Source of the DNA: Candidatus Nealsoniibacteriota bacterium
GTDB taxonomy: Bacteria; Patescibacteriota; Minisyncoccia; Minisyncoccales; PWPS01
Reading direction: 5' to 3'
DNA: 20,551 bases
Assembly: GCA_003554445.1 (NCBI GenBank)
Contig: PWGJ01000118.1
Span: 1 to 20,551 of the forward strand
The translations under genes were made by a program, and so were the position numbers. Below, piece by piece: positions 1-6,488 of the stretch; positions within the stretch are counted from its first letter, which is position 1; each line of letters begins with the position of its first letter. The notes under the pieces are model-generated. The model made no database searches. It worked only from the letters and a program-made list of their open reading frames with translations, and was not told the origin of the DNA.

Positions 1-1291
1 AAGTCTGGTTATCGGCAGCAGTTGAAAAGGTTTCGGTTTCCGAAGCCGGAATGGTTGTATTTTTTTCAATCAGCTTGGTGAATTTACCTCCCAGTGTTTC
101 AATCCCTAAAGAAAGAGGGGTTACATCCAAAAGAAGAACATCTTTTACATCTCCTCCCATAATACCGCCTTGAATTGCGGCTCCGACAGCAACAACCTCA
201 TCGGGGTTAATCTCTTTGTTTGGTTCTTTTTCAAAAACTTCTTTTATCTTTTCTTGAATCAAGGGAGTTCTGGTTTGACCTCCCACCAAAACAATCTCAT
301 CAATTTCGTCATGACTGAATCCGGATTCTTTCAAGGTCTTTTTTGTCATTTCGATTGATCTGTCTACAAACTGGTCAACCAAACTTTCAAATTTTGATCT
401 GGATAAAGAATAATTCAAATGCTTTGGGCCATCATCATCAGAGGTAACGAAAGGAATATTGATCTCCGCCTTCTTTGTAGAAGACAATTCAATCTTAGCT
501 TTCTCAGCTGCTTCTTTTAATCTCTGCAGAGCAAGTTTATCTTTTGAAAGATCAATACCATTTTCATTTTTAAACTTATCTACCATCCAGTCCAAAATAG
601 CATTATCAAAATCTTCTCCTCCCAGGTGACTGTCACCTCCGCTTGCTTGCACTTCTATCGTATCATCACCAACTTCCAAGATGGAAACATCGAAAGTACC
701 TCCTCCAAAGTCGTAAACCAAAACCTTTTTGTCTTGCTTCTGATTGAGTCCGTAAGCTAAAGCGGCTGCAGTCGGCTCATTAATAACTCTTTCTACCTTG
801 AATCCGGCAATCTCTCCGGCTACCTTGGTAGCTTTTCTTTGAGAGTCGTCGAAATAAGCAGGAACGGTAATTATAGCTTTTTCAATCTCTTCTCCGAGTT
901 TTTCCTCGGCATCTTTTTTTAATTTTTGTAATACCATAGCAGAAATTTCCGGAACTTTCTTCCACTTATCATCAAACTTTATCTCTACTCCTTTTCCATC
1001 CCTTTCCTGTCTTATTTCATAAGGAAGATTTTTCTTACTCTCTTTAACCTCTTTGCTGTCATAATGTCTTCCGATAAGCCTTTTAGCAGCAAAAACGGTA
1101 TTTTCCGGATTGGTTACTTGCTGTCTTCTGGCAATGGATCCTACCAATCTCTCTCCTTTTTTGCTTATTGCAACCACGGAAGGAGTCGTTCGGTCACCTT
1201 CTTTATTTTCTAAAATCTTAGGGTCGCCACCCTCTACAACAGCCATAGCTGAAAAAGTGGTTCCCAAGTCAATTCCTAAAATTTTTCCCAT
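1..1291 (-). CDS. dnaK: Molecular chaperone DnaK (Hsp70), 3' end cut by window
   Basis: ATP-dependent Hsp70 chaperone that binds exposed hydrophobic stretches of cytoplasmic proteins, working with GrpE and a DnaJ. About 430 residues are present, covering the ATPase domain and the start of the substrate-binding domain. Visible marks are phosphate loop 1 GIDLGTT (residues 6-12), DFGGGTFD near 193, VGGQTRTP near 330, the interdomain linker DVLLLDVTPLSLG near 380, and ETLGG just after it. After LIGR (near residue 80) the protein keeps the extra segment found in diderm DnaK and missing from Firmicutes DnaK. The start is ATG at 1289-1291; upstream there is only a weak AAGAA SD. It is the last visible gene of hrcA-grpE-dnaK; dnaJ, if present, lies beyond base 1. 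The family is certain. Confidence 0.98.
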   Translation of the reverse strand, partial: MGKILGIDLGTTFSAMAVVEGGDPKILENKEGDRTTPSVVAISKKGERLVGSIARRQQVTNPENTVFAAKRLIGRHYDSKEVKESKKNLPYEIRQERDGKGVEIKFDDKWKKVPEISAMVLQKLKKDAEEKLGEEIEKAIITVPAYFDDSQRKATKVAGEIAGFKVERVINEPTAAALAYGLNQKQDKKVLVYDFGGGTFDVSILEVGDDTIEVQASGGDSHLGGEDFDNAILDWMVDKFKNENGIDLSKDKLALQRLKEAAEKAKIELSSTKKAEINIPFVTSDDDGPKHLNYSLSRSKFESLVDQFVDRSIEMTKKTLKESGFSHDEIDEIVLVGGQTRTPLIQEKIKEVFEKEPNKEINPDEVVAVGAAIQGGIMGGDVKDVLLLDVTPLSLGIETLGGKFTKLIEKNTTIPASETETFSTAADNQT

Positions 1292-1303
1292 AATTCTTGT
1301 GAT

Positions 1304-1336
1304 CGATGATTTAGGACTTTTAGTCGTTCATCATCG
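1304..1336 (-). other. Imperfect hairpin between grpE and dnaK
   Basis: The 70-base grpE-dnaK gap holds an imperfect stem-loop. CGATGAT (1304-1310) pairs with ATCATCG (1330-1336), and inside it GACT (1315-1318) pairs with AGTC (1322-1325). No T-run follows on the minus strand, so it does not look like a terminator. It could be an mRNA processing or stability element that sets DnaK relative to GrpE. Function is inferred only. Confidence 0.35.
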
Positions 1337-1361
1337 TCAATTAAAATTTTTATTATTACTA

Positions 1362-1865
1362 TTATTTAGCAACCTTCACTTTTGCGGGTCGAAGAAGTTC
1401 GCCGTCAAGTAGATAACCTTTGCGCACTTCTTCAACAATTTGTTCGGAGGTGGTATTTTCGTCCTCAATCATTGCTACCGCCTCATGAATATTGGGGTCA
1501 AATTCTTCCCCTAAACACTCGATCGGTTCGACTCCGTAAGAAAATAGTAAATTTTCCAACTGCCTCTTTATACTCATTAACCCGGACCAATAATCATCAC
1601 TAACCTCCTCTTTATCTATATTTTTTTCCGCTATATTAAAATTATCCAAAATGCTCAAGATTTCCAAAATAATATCTTTTTTTTCATTCTTTCGAGCTTT
1701 TGCAATTCTAGACTTTTCATTTTTTTTATAATTTACAAAATCAGCTCTGGCTCTCTTCCATCCGTTCAGATACTCATCTCTTTCTTTTTTTAATTCTTGC
1801 AACTTAACCTCTAAATCCTCATTACTCTTCTCCTTTTTGTTTTTCTTCTCCTCTTTTTTTGTCAT
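1362..1865 (-). CDS. grpE: Nucleotide exchange factor GrpE
   Basis: GrpE releases ADP from DnaK and so resets the chaperone cycle in the cytoplasm. The protein has 167 residues, a usual length. It has a Lys/Glu-rich N-terminus, then a long coiled-coil helix containing ARADFVNYKKN, then the C-terminal beta domain with the family signature (GVEPIECLGEEFDPNIHEAV, followed by VAMIED) near residues 110-135. The ATG at 1863-1865 lies inside the end of hrcA, giving a 44-base overlap in another frame. This suggests translational coupling, because no separate SD stands at the usual distance. dnaK follows after 70 bases. Confidence 0.96.
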   Translation of the reverse strand: MTKKEEKKNKKEKSNEDLEVKLQELKKERDEYLNGWKRARADFVNYKKNEKSRIAKARKNEKKDIILEILSILDNFNIAEKNIDKEEVSDDYWSGLMSIKRQLENLLFSYGVEPIECLGEEFDPNIHEAVAMIEDENTTSEQIVEEVRKGYLLDGELLRPAKVKVAK

Positions 1866-2589
1866 AATCGGTTTCTAACAATTTTATTAATGAATTCATT
1901 AAACTGATGTTTTTGTCATAAGCCATTCTTTTTGGTCCCAAAAGTGCCAAAATTGTTTCTCTGTCTTCTGAGAATTTACATTTCGAGATTAAAATTGAAA
2001 AATCTTGACTACCGAAAGGATTTTCTTGTCCGATATATATCTTAACCTCTCTTTCTGCTAAATCTCCGGAAAAATTATCTTCAAAATTCTTCTCAAACTC
2101 CTTTACGAAACTTAAAAAAGAATGAATTTTATCTATATTTTTAAATTCGGGATCATGAAGTGTTTTTTCGATGCCCTCTTTCCAAAATATGTCCTTATCT
2201 TTAAGATAGGAATATGTCAAAGAGCTCGATAAACTGGCTAGAAAACCGGTTAATTCGCGTAAGAAATTAACCTCATCTTCAACCTTTCTTTCCAGTCTCT
2301 TGACTCTTTTGGCGATTTCCCGACTTCCCGTTAACTCTCTCTTTTGTTTTAAAAGTTTATTCACTAAATATCTATAACCCTTGTCGGATGGAATTCGACC
2401 TGCCGAAGTATGGGGTTGTATAAGATAACCCTTCCCCACTAAAGACTTAAGATCGTTTCTTATCGTTGCCGGTGAAACTCCCAAGTTGTAATTATTTTCA
2501 ATATGCCGCGAGCTTATAGGCTCAACAATTTCTATATAATCCTTAACTACGATCTCTAAAATCTTCCGTTGTCTTTTGGTTAAATCCAT
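1822..2589 (-). CDS. hrcA: Heat-shock repressor HrcA
   Basis: HrcA binds CIRCE operators and represses chaperone operons until heat stress draws GroEL away. The 255 residues begin with a winged-helix DNA-binding domain: RQRKILEIVVKDYIE (6-20), then GVSPATIRNDLKSL with the recognition helix, then QPHTSAGRIPSDKGYRYLV. The rest is the GAF-like effector and dimerisation part. At 255 residues it is clearly shorter than the roughly 340 of classical HrcA, so the C-terminal domain is compact. The first gene of hrcA-grpE-dnaK, it sits just below a CIRCE site, which implies autoregulation. The ATG at 2587-2589 fits the family N-terminus, but no good SD lies close upstream; the nearest purine run, AGAAGG, is about 20 bases away. 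Confidence 0.95.
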   Translation of the reverse strand: MDLTKRQRKILEIVVKDYIEIVEPISSRHIENNYNLGVSPATIRNDLKSLVGKGYLIQPHTSAGRIPSDKGYRYLVNKLLKQKRELTGSREIAKRVKRLERKVEDEVNFLRELTGFLASLSSSLTYSYLKDKDIFWKEGIEKTLHDPEFKNIDKIHSFLSFVKEFEKNFEDNFSGDLAEREVKIYIGQENPFGSQDFSILISKCKFSEDRETILALLGPKRMAYDKNISLMNSLIKLLETDYDKKRGEEKQKGEE

Positions 2590-2598
2590 ATTCCAAAA

Positions 2599-2628
2599 AT
2601 TATCAGGACCTTCTCTGGTCCTAATAAT
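2599..2628 (-). terminator. Hairpin overlapping the hrcA promoter, possible terminator of the ABC operon
   Basis: AGGACC (2605-2610) and GGTCCT (2617-2622) form a perfect 6-bp stem with loop TTCTCT. After one mismatch it extends by five A/T pairs to 2599-2628. On the minus strand a run of five T follows (2599-2595). It could stop transcripts running out of the ABC permease gene. Its 5' arm covers the hrcA -10 and start region, so an mRNA starting near 2617 could not form the full stem. Confidence 0.45.
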
Positions 2629-2652
2629 AAAAAATTAGCAGACTGATGTCAA
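2624..2652 (-). promoter_or_regulatory. Sigma-70 type promoter of hrcA-grpE-dnaK
   Basis: On the minus strand -35 TTGACA (2652-2647) is a perfect match, followed by a 17-base spacer and -10 TATTAT (2629-2624; 5 of 6). The predicted start is near 2617, about 28 bases before the hrcA ATG. The -35 box lies inside the spacer between the two CIRCE arms, so HrcA bound there would block RNA polymerase directly. Confidence 0.8.
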
Positions 2653-2661
2653 GAGTGATAA
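2635..2661. promoter_or_regulatory. CIRCE operator (HrcA binding site)
   Basis: The arms are TTAGCAGAC (2635-2643) and GAGTGATAA (2653-2661), separated by exactly 9 bases. The consensus is TTAGCACTC-N9-GAGTGCTAA, so the left arm has two mismatches and the right arm one. The site lies directly upstream of hrcA over the -35 box, where CIRCE is expected. Confidence 0.88.
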
Positions 2662-2665
2662 TCAA

Positions 2666-4324
2666 CTATAAAAATTCCAAATTTTCCAAAGAGTTCAGTG
2701 CTTTTGTTTTTGCAATTTTATAAATGATTATTGAAATTGCTAAAAATAAAAGAATTAAAAGATAATTTTCTCCGGAAAATATTTCATAAAGCAAGTATGC
2801 TCCGAAACCACCGTAAGCTAAAGAAATTAAAGTAAATCCAATTCCCGGTCCGGAAGTGCTGAGTCTTTGAGGATCATCTGTTTTAAAGTTTAAAAAGATG
2901 GTTCCGATTGATAGACCCAACATTGTTGAGGTTAAAATGCCGGATGTTAAAATCAATAATGACACCACGGCAATTTGAAAACTTACGGTTAAAGGTATTA
3001 TATAGATTGATAGAGCGATGATGCCGATAATTGTGAGTAATGCACCATAAAACTTGAATTTGGCGTTAAAAACTCTTTCCAAGTCGATGGGGGCGGATCC
3101 CAAAATCCAAGAAGTGCTCCCCTCTTGACTTAATGCGGGAAAAACAAATCTGAGTATTAAAGCGTTTATGAAAAAGAGGATAACTCCTATTTGCAAACTG
3201 GGAGTAAGTCCTGCAACTGCGACTTCCTGACTTGCACCTATTCCGACATATCTTTCAAGTAAATTCACTACCCCTACTTGAGCGAACATTAAAATCATCA
3301 AAAAACCGAACCAGAACAGGTTTCTAGCGGATCGCAAACTGACTAATAACTCTTTTTTAAATATAGTATCTTCTTTTGATTTCGGATAAGCGGTTTTTGA
3401 AAACAGTGGAGCTACAACTTTTTCTTTTTTTGTTTTTGCTTCAAATGATCCTTCTTGAAACGATTGCCAGATATAGAGAAATTTCTTTTTCAAGATTACA
3501 AAAAGCAACAAAACCGCAATGAAGCCTGCTGCAATTATCGCTGTATTACTGACTGCCGATTCCATATTTTGCATCTGTCCGGCAAAAACGGTCATTGACG
3601 GGAAATAAGAAGGAAATATTGAGAAATTTTCTTTCAAAAATAAAAGGCTGGGATCAATAGCCTCTTGAACTTGGAATACTTTTGAAATATCGATATTTAC
3701 TATCCTGGACCAGACCAGACCACCGATTGAAATGGATATGAGTCCGGTAATGAGGGCTAAAGCTTTAAAACTTTTGATTTTCAAAACTTTCAGGATTAGA
3801 GATATTAAAAATATCAAAACTATTGCCGAACCACTTGCAAAAAGAGAGAATATCAAAGCACTCATCAAAGCCAAAAGAAAATATACGGGTGTAAAGTTGA
3901 AGACATTTTGAACCGCTAGAAGTAACGGCAAAGCCAATATGAAGATTGGCCACGAGGAATCCGTCAGAGCTCTTAAAAAGTTAACCCAGGAAAGATCCTC
4001 AAATTTTGGAGTAGCCATAATCCAGTCATTTTTTTCTCCCTTGAAAAAATTGAACAGCCCGAATATCGAACTGCTTACGAATATTAAAAATCCGGTTATC
4101 AGGAAAAATAGTTGGTAAATATAAAGGGGTACCGCTTGTGCCAAAAAGGGATCCGTCCCCTCTTGAGTCGAGGCTAATCCTTCTCGAGTTAAGTAAAAGA
4201 TACCAAAAGCCAATAAAAATACGGCCGCAACCATTAAAATTGCCACCGAAACTCTGGATTTTGTATTCTCCCGGAAATATCTTCTTATCTTTTTAAGATA
4301 GTATGATAGAAATTTTTTAATCAT
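2666..4324 (-). CDS. ABC-2 type transporter permease
   Basis: Membrane half of an ABC transporter, probably an exporter; the substrate cannot be told. The 552 residues contain about 12 hydrophobic segments, for example 27-46 and 70-92, with a charged central loop (about 290-325) ending in KEDTIFKKELLVSLR. Two related loop motifs, DWIMATP (100-106) and SWILGSAPI (405-413), sit in the two halves, each followed by an aromatic/basic stretch (FLRAL, FNAKFKF). This suggests an internal duplication, as in large ABC-2 exporter permeases. The ATG overlaps the ATPase stop by 8 bases, so the two are translationally coupled. It ends 5 bases from the CIRCE operator of hrcA. Confidence 0.85.
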   Translation of the reverse strand: MIKKFLSYYLKKIRRYFRENTKSRVSVAILMVAAVFLLAFGIFYLTREGLASTQEGTDPFLAQAVPLYIYQLFFLITGFLIFVSSSIFGLFNFFKGEKNDWIMATPKFEDLSWVNFLRALTDSSWPIFILALPLLLAVQNVFNFTPVYFLLALMSALIFSLFASGSAIVLIFLISLILKVLKIKSFKALALITGLISISIGGLVWSRIVNIDISKVFQVQEAIDPSLLFLKENFSIFPSYFPSMTVFAGQMQNMESAVSNTAIIAAGFIAVLLLFVILKKKFLYIWQSFQEGSFEAKTKKEKVVAPLFSKTAYPKSKEDTIFKKELLVSLRSARNLFWFGFLMILMFAQVGVVNLLERYVGIGASQEVAVAGLTPSLQIGVILFFINALILRFVFPALSQEGSTSWILGSAPIDLERVFNAKFKFYGALLTIIGIIALSIYIIPLTVSFQIAVVSLLILTSGILTSTMLGLSIGTIFLNFKTDDPQRLSTSGPGIGFTLISLAYGGFGAYLLYEIFSGENYLLILLFLAISIIIYKIAKTKALNSLENLEFL

Positions 4325-5042
4325 TTTGGCTGAAGTGGTGATAAATTTTTAAAAGTGAAGCCTCCGGATCGCCCATCTTTTCTCTCAAGTTTTCAATTGT
4401 TCCCGTTTCAACCAGCTTTCCTTCGTGTAATACCCCTACTCTATCCGAATGTTCTTGAGCAACCGGAAGAGTGTGGGTCGCCATAAATACAGACCCACCT
4501 TCGGAGACAAAATTATTAAGAAGTTCCATAGCACTTTCTGCAGCTTGAGGGTCCAAACCGACAATCGGTTCATCCACTAAGATTAAATCCGGATCATGTA
4601 AAAGAGCTGCCAGTATGGTGAATTTTTGTTTATTACCTCTGGAGTAATTTTCAAAATACTTCTTTTCAATTCCTTTTAAATTAAAATTTTTCAAAAGCTC
4701 CGGAATCTTTTTTTCGATTTGCTTATTGTCAATTCCGTATAAATTACCGGAAAAGAAGAGAAATTCTTCCCCGGTTATATGAGACCATATTTTAGGCTCG
4801 TCGGGTATATATCCTATCTTGGACTTGACCTTTTTCGGGTCCTCTTCAATACTTTTTTCATTTACTAAAATTTGACCTTCCGTAGGATGAAGCAGCCCTA
4901 AAATATTTTTAATTATAGTGGTTTTTCCGGATCCGTTCGGTCCTATGATTGAAAAAAATTCTCCCTTTTCAATCTTTAAACTAACATTTTCTACTGCCGT
5001 AAAGTCCCCGAATTTTTTTGTTAAGTTTTTTATCTCAAGCAT
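4317..5042 (-). CDS. ABC transporter ATP-binding protein
   Basis: ATPase subunit that powers the adjacent permease. The 241 residues have Walker A GPNGSGKTT (34-42), Walker B LILVDEP (153-159), D-loop GLDP (162-165) and switch His190 in MATHT. The Q-loop position reads GYIPDEP (77-83), with an acidic residue where importers have Gln, as is usual in ABC-2 exporters. The signature is YSRGNKQK (133-140) in place of LSGGQ; SxGxKQ forms are common in this subfamily. It overlaps the hydrolase upstream by 8 bases and the permease downstream by 8 bases. No SD is visible; the start follows an A-rich stretch inside the hydrolase gene. Confidence 0.95.
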   Translation of the reverse strand: MLEIKNLTKKFGDFTAVENVSLKIEKGEFFSIIGPNGSGKTTIIKNILGLLHPTEGQILVNEKSIEEDPKKVKSKIGYIPDEPKIWSHITGEEFLFFSGNLYGIDNKQIEKKIPELLKNFNLKGIEKKYFENYSRGNKQKFTILAALLHDPDLILVDEPIVGLDPQAAESAMELLNNFVSEGGSVFMATHTLPVAQEHSDRVGVLHEGKLVETGTIENLREKMGDPEASLLKIYHHFSQND

Positions 5043-5553
5043 TTTTTATATATTTTTCTTTTAAATTAGTATTTTTTAGCGTGAAGCTTTCACCGTGACC
5101 CGGGTAAATTTTCATTCCTTCTTTTAACTCCTTTGAAAGCTTTTCAATTGATTTTTTTAATTTTTTATATGAACCTCCGGGCAGATCGGTTCTTCCCGTT
5201 TCATTTTTAAATAGAGTATCTCCGGTAAATGCAAAATCTTTTCCAATCAAAGTTACGGCATCCTCTTCGTGACCGGGAGTCTCTACAACCTTTAAGTTCA
5301 ATTTGCCGACTTTTATTTTCGGACCGGTAAGTATTTTTAAATTGAACTTATCTTTTATCGCTCTATTTGCGCCCGTGTGATCATAATGAGTGTGAGTATT
5401 AACAATTCCGATGGGCCGTCCTTTACTTTTTTTTATTTGCTTTATTATCTTTTCAGTTTCAGCACCGGGATCTATAATCAAAAGTTCATTTTTGGAAACA
5501 AGTAAATAGCAATTCGTCTTCAGGGATCCGACTTTGATTTCTTTTATTTTCAT
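5035..5553 (-). CDS. MBL-fold metallo-hydrolase (glyoxalase II/YcbL-like)
   Basis: Zinc hydrolase of the metallo-beta-lactamase fold, in the small cytoplasmic class related to glyoxalase II and YcbL. The substrate is probably a thioester or similar but is not shown. In 172 residues the metal ligands are complete: His54, His56, Asp58 and His59 in THTHYDHTG, His95 in TPGHE, Asp112 in TGDTLF and His153 in YPGHGE. GRTDLPGG (120-127) is also typical. The C-terminal substrate-binding helices of true glyoxalase II are absent. It overlaps the ABC ATPase by 8 bases and the upstream membrane-protein gene by one base, so it is co-transcribed. No SD precedes its ATG. Confidence 0.93.
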   Translation of the reverse strand: MKIKEIKVGSLKTNCYLLVSKNELLIIDPGAETEKIIKQIKKSKGRPIGIVNTHTHYDHTGANRAIKDKFNLKILTGPKIKVGKLNLKVVETPGHEEDAVTLIGKDFAFTGDTLFKNETGRTDLPGGSYKKLKKSIEKLSKELKEGMKIYPGHGESFTLKNTNLKEKYIKNA

Positions 5554-5927
5554 TATAAAAAAGTGGAAATAGTTAAAAAAGCTCCGAGAGTCATCGTTAT
5601 CAGCAAAGAAACTTTTATCGGGGTAATCGAATTCATCTCTTTTATCATTTTTGAAGTTACATCCATGAAGAGGAGCCTAAAAAGTCCCTCTATAAGAAAA
5701 AGCCAACCGGTCAAAGTTAAAACGCCTTGCCACGAAAGAGTCCAACTATTATGTATTGATATTATCACAATACCAATAAATGAAAAACAAAACCCGCTTA
5801 TAACTAAAAATTCTTTTGACTTGAGCAAACGTAAAAAAACTGCAAGAATTTTTTTATCATAAAGAAGTATGAAAGAAAATATAAAAAGAGATAAACCTAT
5901 AATTTGTGCTAAAACTTCTTCAGTCAT
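5553..5927 (-). CDS. Small four-helix membrane protein, function unknown
   Basis: A 124-residue protein made almost only of four hydrophobic helices (about 6-23, 40-57, 68-90 and 103-122). The middle contains HNSWTLSWQGVLTLTGW, then EGLFRLLF. From memory, a HNxW...GWxxxxxGxxRLLF pattern recurs in unnamed small membrane proteins of several phyla, but I cannot name a family. Its ATG overlaps the HAD gene stop (ATGA), and its own last base overlaps the next start, so it is inside the operon. No catalytic residue is evident. Confidence 0.75.
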   Translation of the reverse strand: MTEEVLAQIIGLSLFIFSFILLYDKKILAVFLRLLKSKEFLVISGFCFSFIGIVIISIHNSWTLSWQGVLTLTGWLFLIEGLFRLLFMDVTSKMIKEMNSITPIKVSLLITMTLGAFLTISTFL

Positions 5928-6316
5928 TTTTTGAGTTCGTTTAGTTGCTTAAAAAGCAATTGATTATTTTTATACAAAACGGCTTCAATACCCATCTTTT
6001 TTGCAGCCCTTACATTTGTTGCACTGTCATCAATAAAAAAAACTTCGTCCGGATCTTTTTCCAGCTTATTGAGAATTTCTTCATATGCTTTCGGATCGGG
6101 CTTTCTTACAAAACTGTTTTCCGGATTCACTACCTCTGTAAAAAGATTATCGACTCCCATATTTTTTAATTTTTTGGAAAAATCACCGGGGCAATTCGTT
6201 AAGATTGAAAAGCTATAATGGTCACTGTTCGATCTAGCCCAATCAAGCAATTCCCGGTTTATTCCGCTTACCTGTGATATTACTCCCTGCCAATCAAAAA
6301 TTATATGATTAATCAT
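5924..6316 (-). CDS. HAD-family hydrolase, short and capless
   Basis: Haloacid-dehalogenase-type hydrolase, probably a phosphatase of small substrates in the cytoplasm. The 130 residues keep motif I with nucleophile Asp8 (FDWQGV), motif II Thr40 (ILTN), motif III Lys72 (RKPDP) and motif IV Asp96-Asp97 (FFIDDSATNV). Two oddities stand out. The second acidic residue of motif I, the usual general acid, is Gln10. Motifs I and II are only about 30 residues apart, so the helical cap of HAD-IA enzymes is missing. The length is well below the usual 200 or more. The gene starts 12 bases after a G/C hairpin with no SD. It may be translated after read-through from the 26-residue peptide gene. Confidence 0.88.
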   Translation of the reverse strand: MINHIIFDWQGVISQVSGINRELLDWARSNSDHYSFSILTNCPGDFSKKLKNMGVDNLFTEVVNPENSFVRKPDPKAYEEILNKLEKDPDEVFFIDDSATNVRAAKKMGIEAVLYKNNQLLFKQLNELKK

Positions 6317-6328
6317 AGTTTAATTTAA

Positions 6329-6350
6329 GGGGGAGATATTTATCTCCCCC
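6329..6350 (-). terminator. Strong G/C hairpin after the 26-residue peptide gene
   Basis: GGGGGAGAT (6329-6337) pairs perfectly with ATCTCCCCC (6342-6350) over a 4-base loop. The minus-strand sequence after it is AT-rich (TTAAATTAAA) but has no clean T-run, so termination may be only partial. It lies 8 bases after the small ORF stop and 12 bases before the HAD start. It could be a leaky terminator or an attenuator. Confidence 0.55.
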
Positions 6351-6358
6351 GTGCCAAG

Positions 6359-6439
6359 TTAAATAAGAATATGAAAATTCTCAAGCGCCCTCTTTAATAT
6401 TTTAGCCCACCTTTTAAAGAACGGTTCCTTTTTATTCAT
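6359..6439 (-). CDS. 26-residue cationic amphipathic peptide
   Basis: A small gene with a complete expression set. It has -10 TATAAT (6466-6461), SD AGGAGG in a longer G-run (6454-6445) 8 bases before ATG (6439-6437), 26 codons, TAA (6361-6359) and a hairpin 8 bases on. The peptide begins MNKKEPFF and ends NFHILI. It has five Lys and two Arg against two Glu, giving a net charge near +5. Phe7/8, Trp11, Ile14/Leu15, Ala18/Leu19, Phe22 and Leu25/Ile26 fall on one helix face, which makes an amphipathic helix likely. It has no Cys, Ser, Thr or Gly. Such features fit a membrane-active peptide (toxin, bacteriocin-like or signal) or a leader peptide of the HAD operon. Homology is unknown. Confidence 0.65.
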   Translation of the reverse strand: MNKKEPFFKRWAKILKRALENFHILI

Positions 6440-6444
6440 TAAGA

Positions 6445-6488
6445 CCCCCTCCTTTACTAAATTATACATGTAATACGTTTTTTTTCAA
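6445..6488 (-). promoter_or_regulatory. Promoter and SD of the 26-residue peptide gene
   Basis: On the minus strand -35 TTGAAA (6488-6483; 5 of 6), 16-base spacer and -10 TATAAT (6466-6461; perfect) precede SD AAGGAGGGGG (6454-6445). The -35 overlaps the last codons of the metalloprotease gene. The predicted start, near 6454, would put the SD at the very 5' end of the mRNA. Confidence 0.75.

Noticed and set aside
1110..1412. Open 100-codon frame on the plus strand across the dnaK start
   Set aside because: It is antisense to dnaK and grpE, has low-complexity Leu/Phe sequence at its end and no SD or promoter; the minus-strand genes are certain.
1822..1865. Frameshift or sequencing error at the hrcA-grpE overlap
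   Set aside because: Both proteins have complete family domains and natural ends; the overlap falls only in charged tails.
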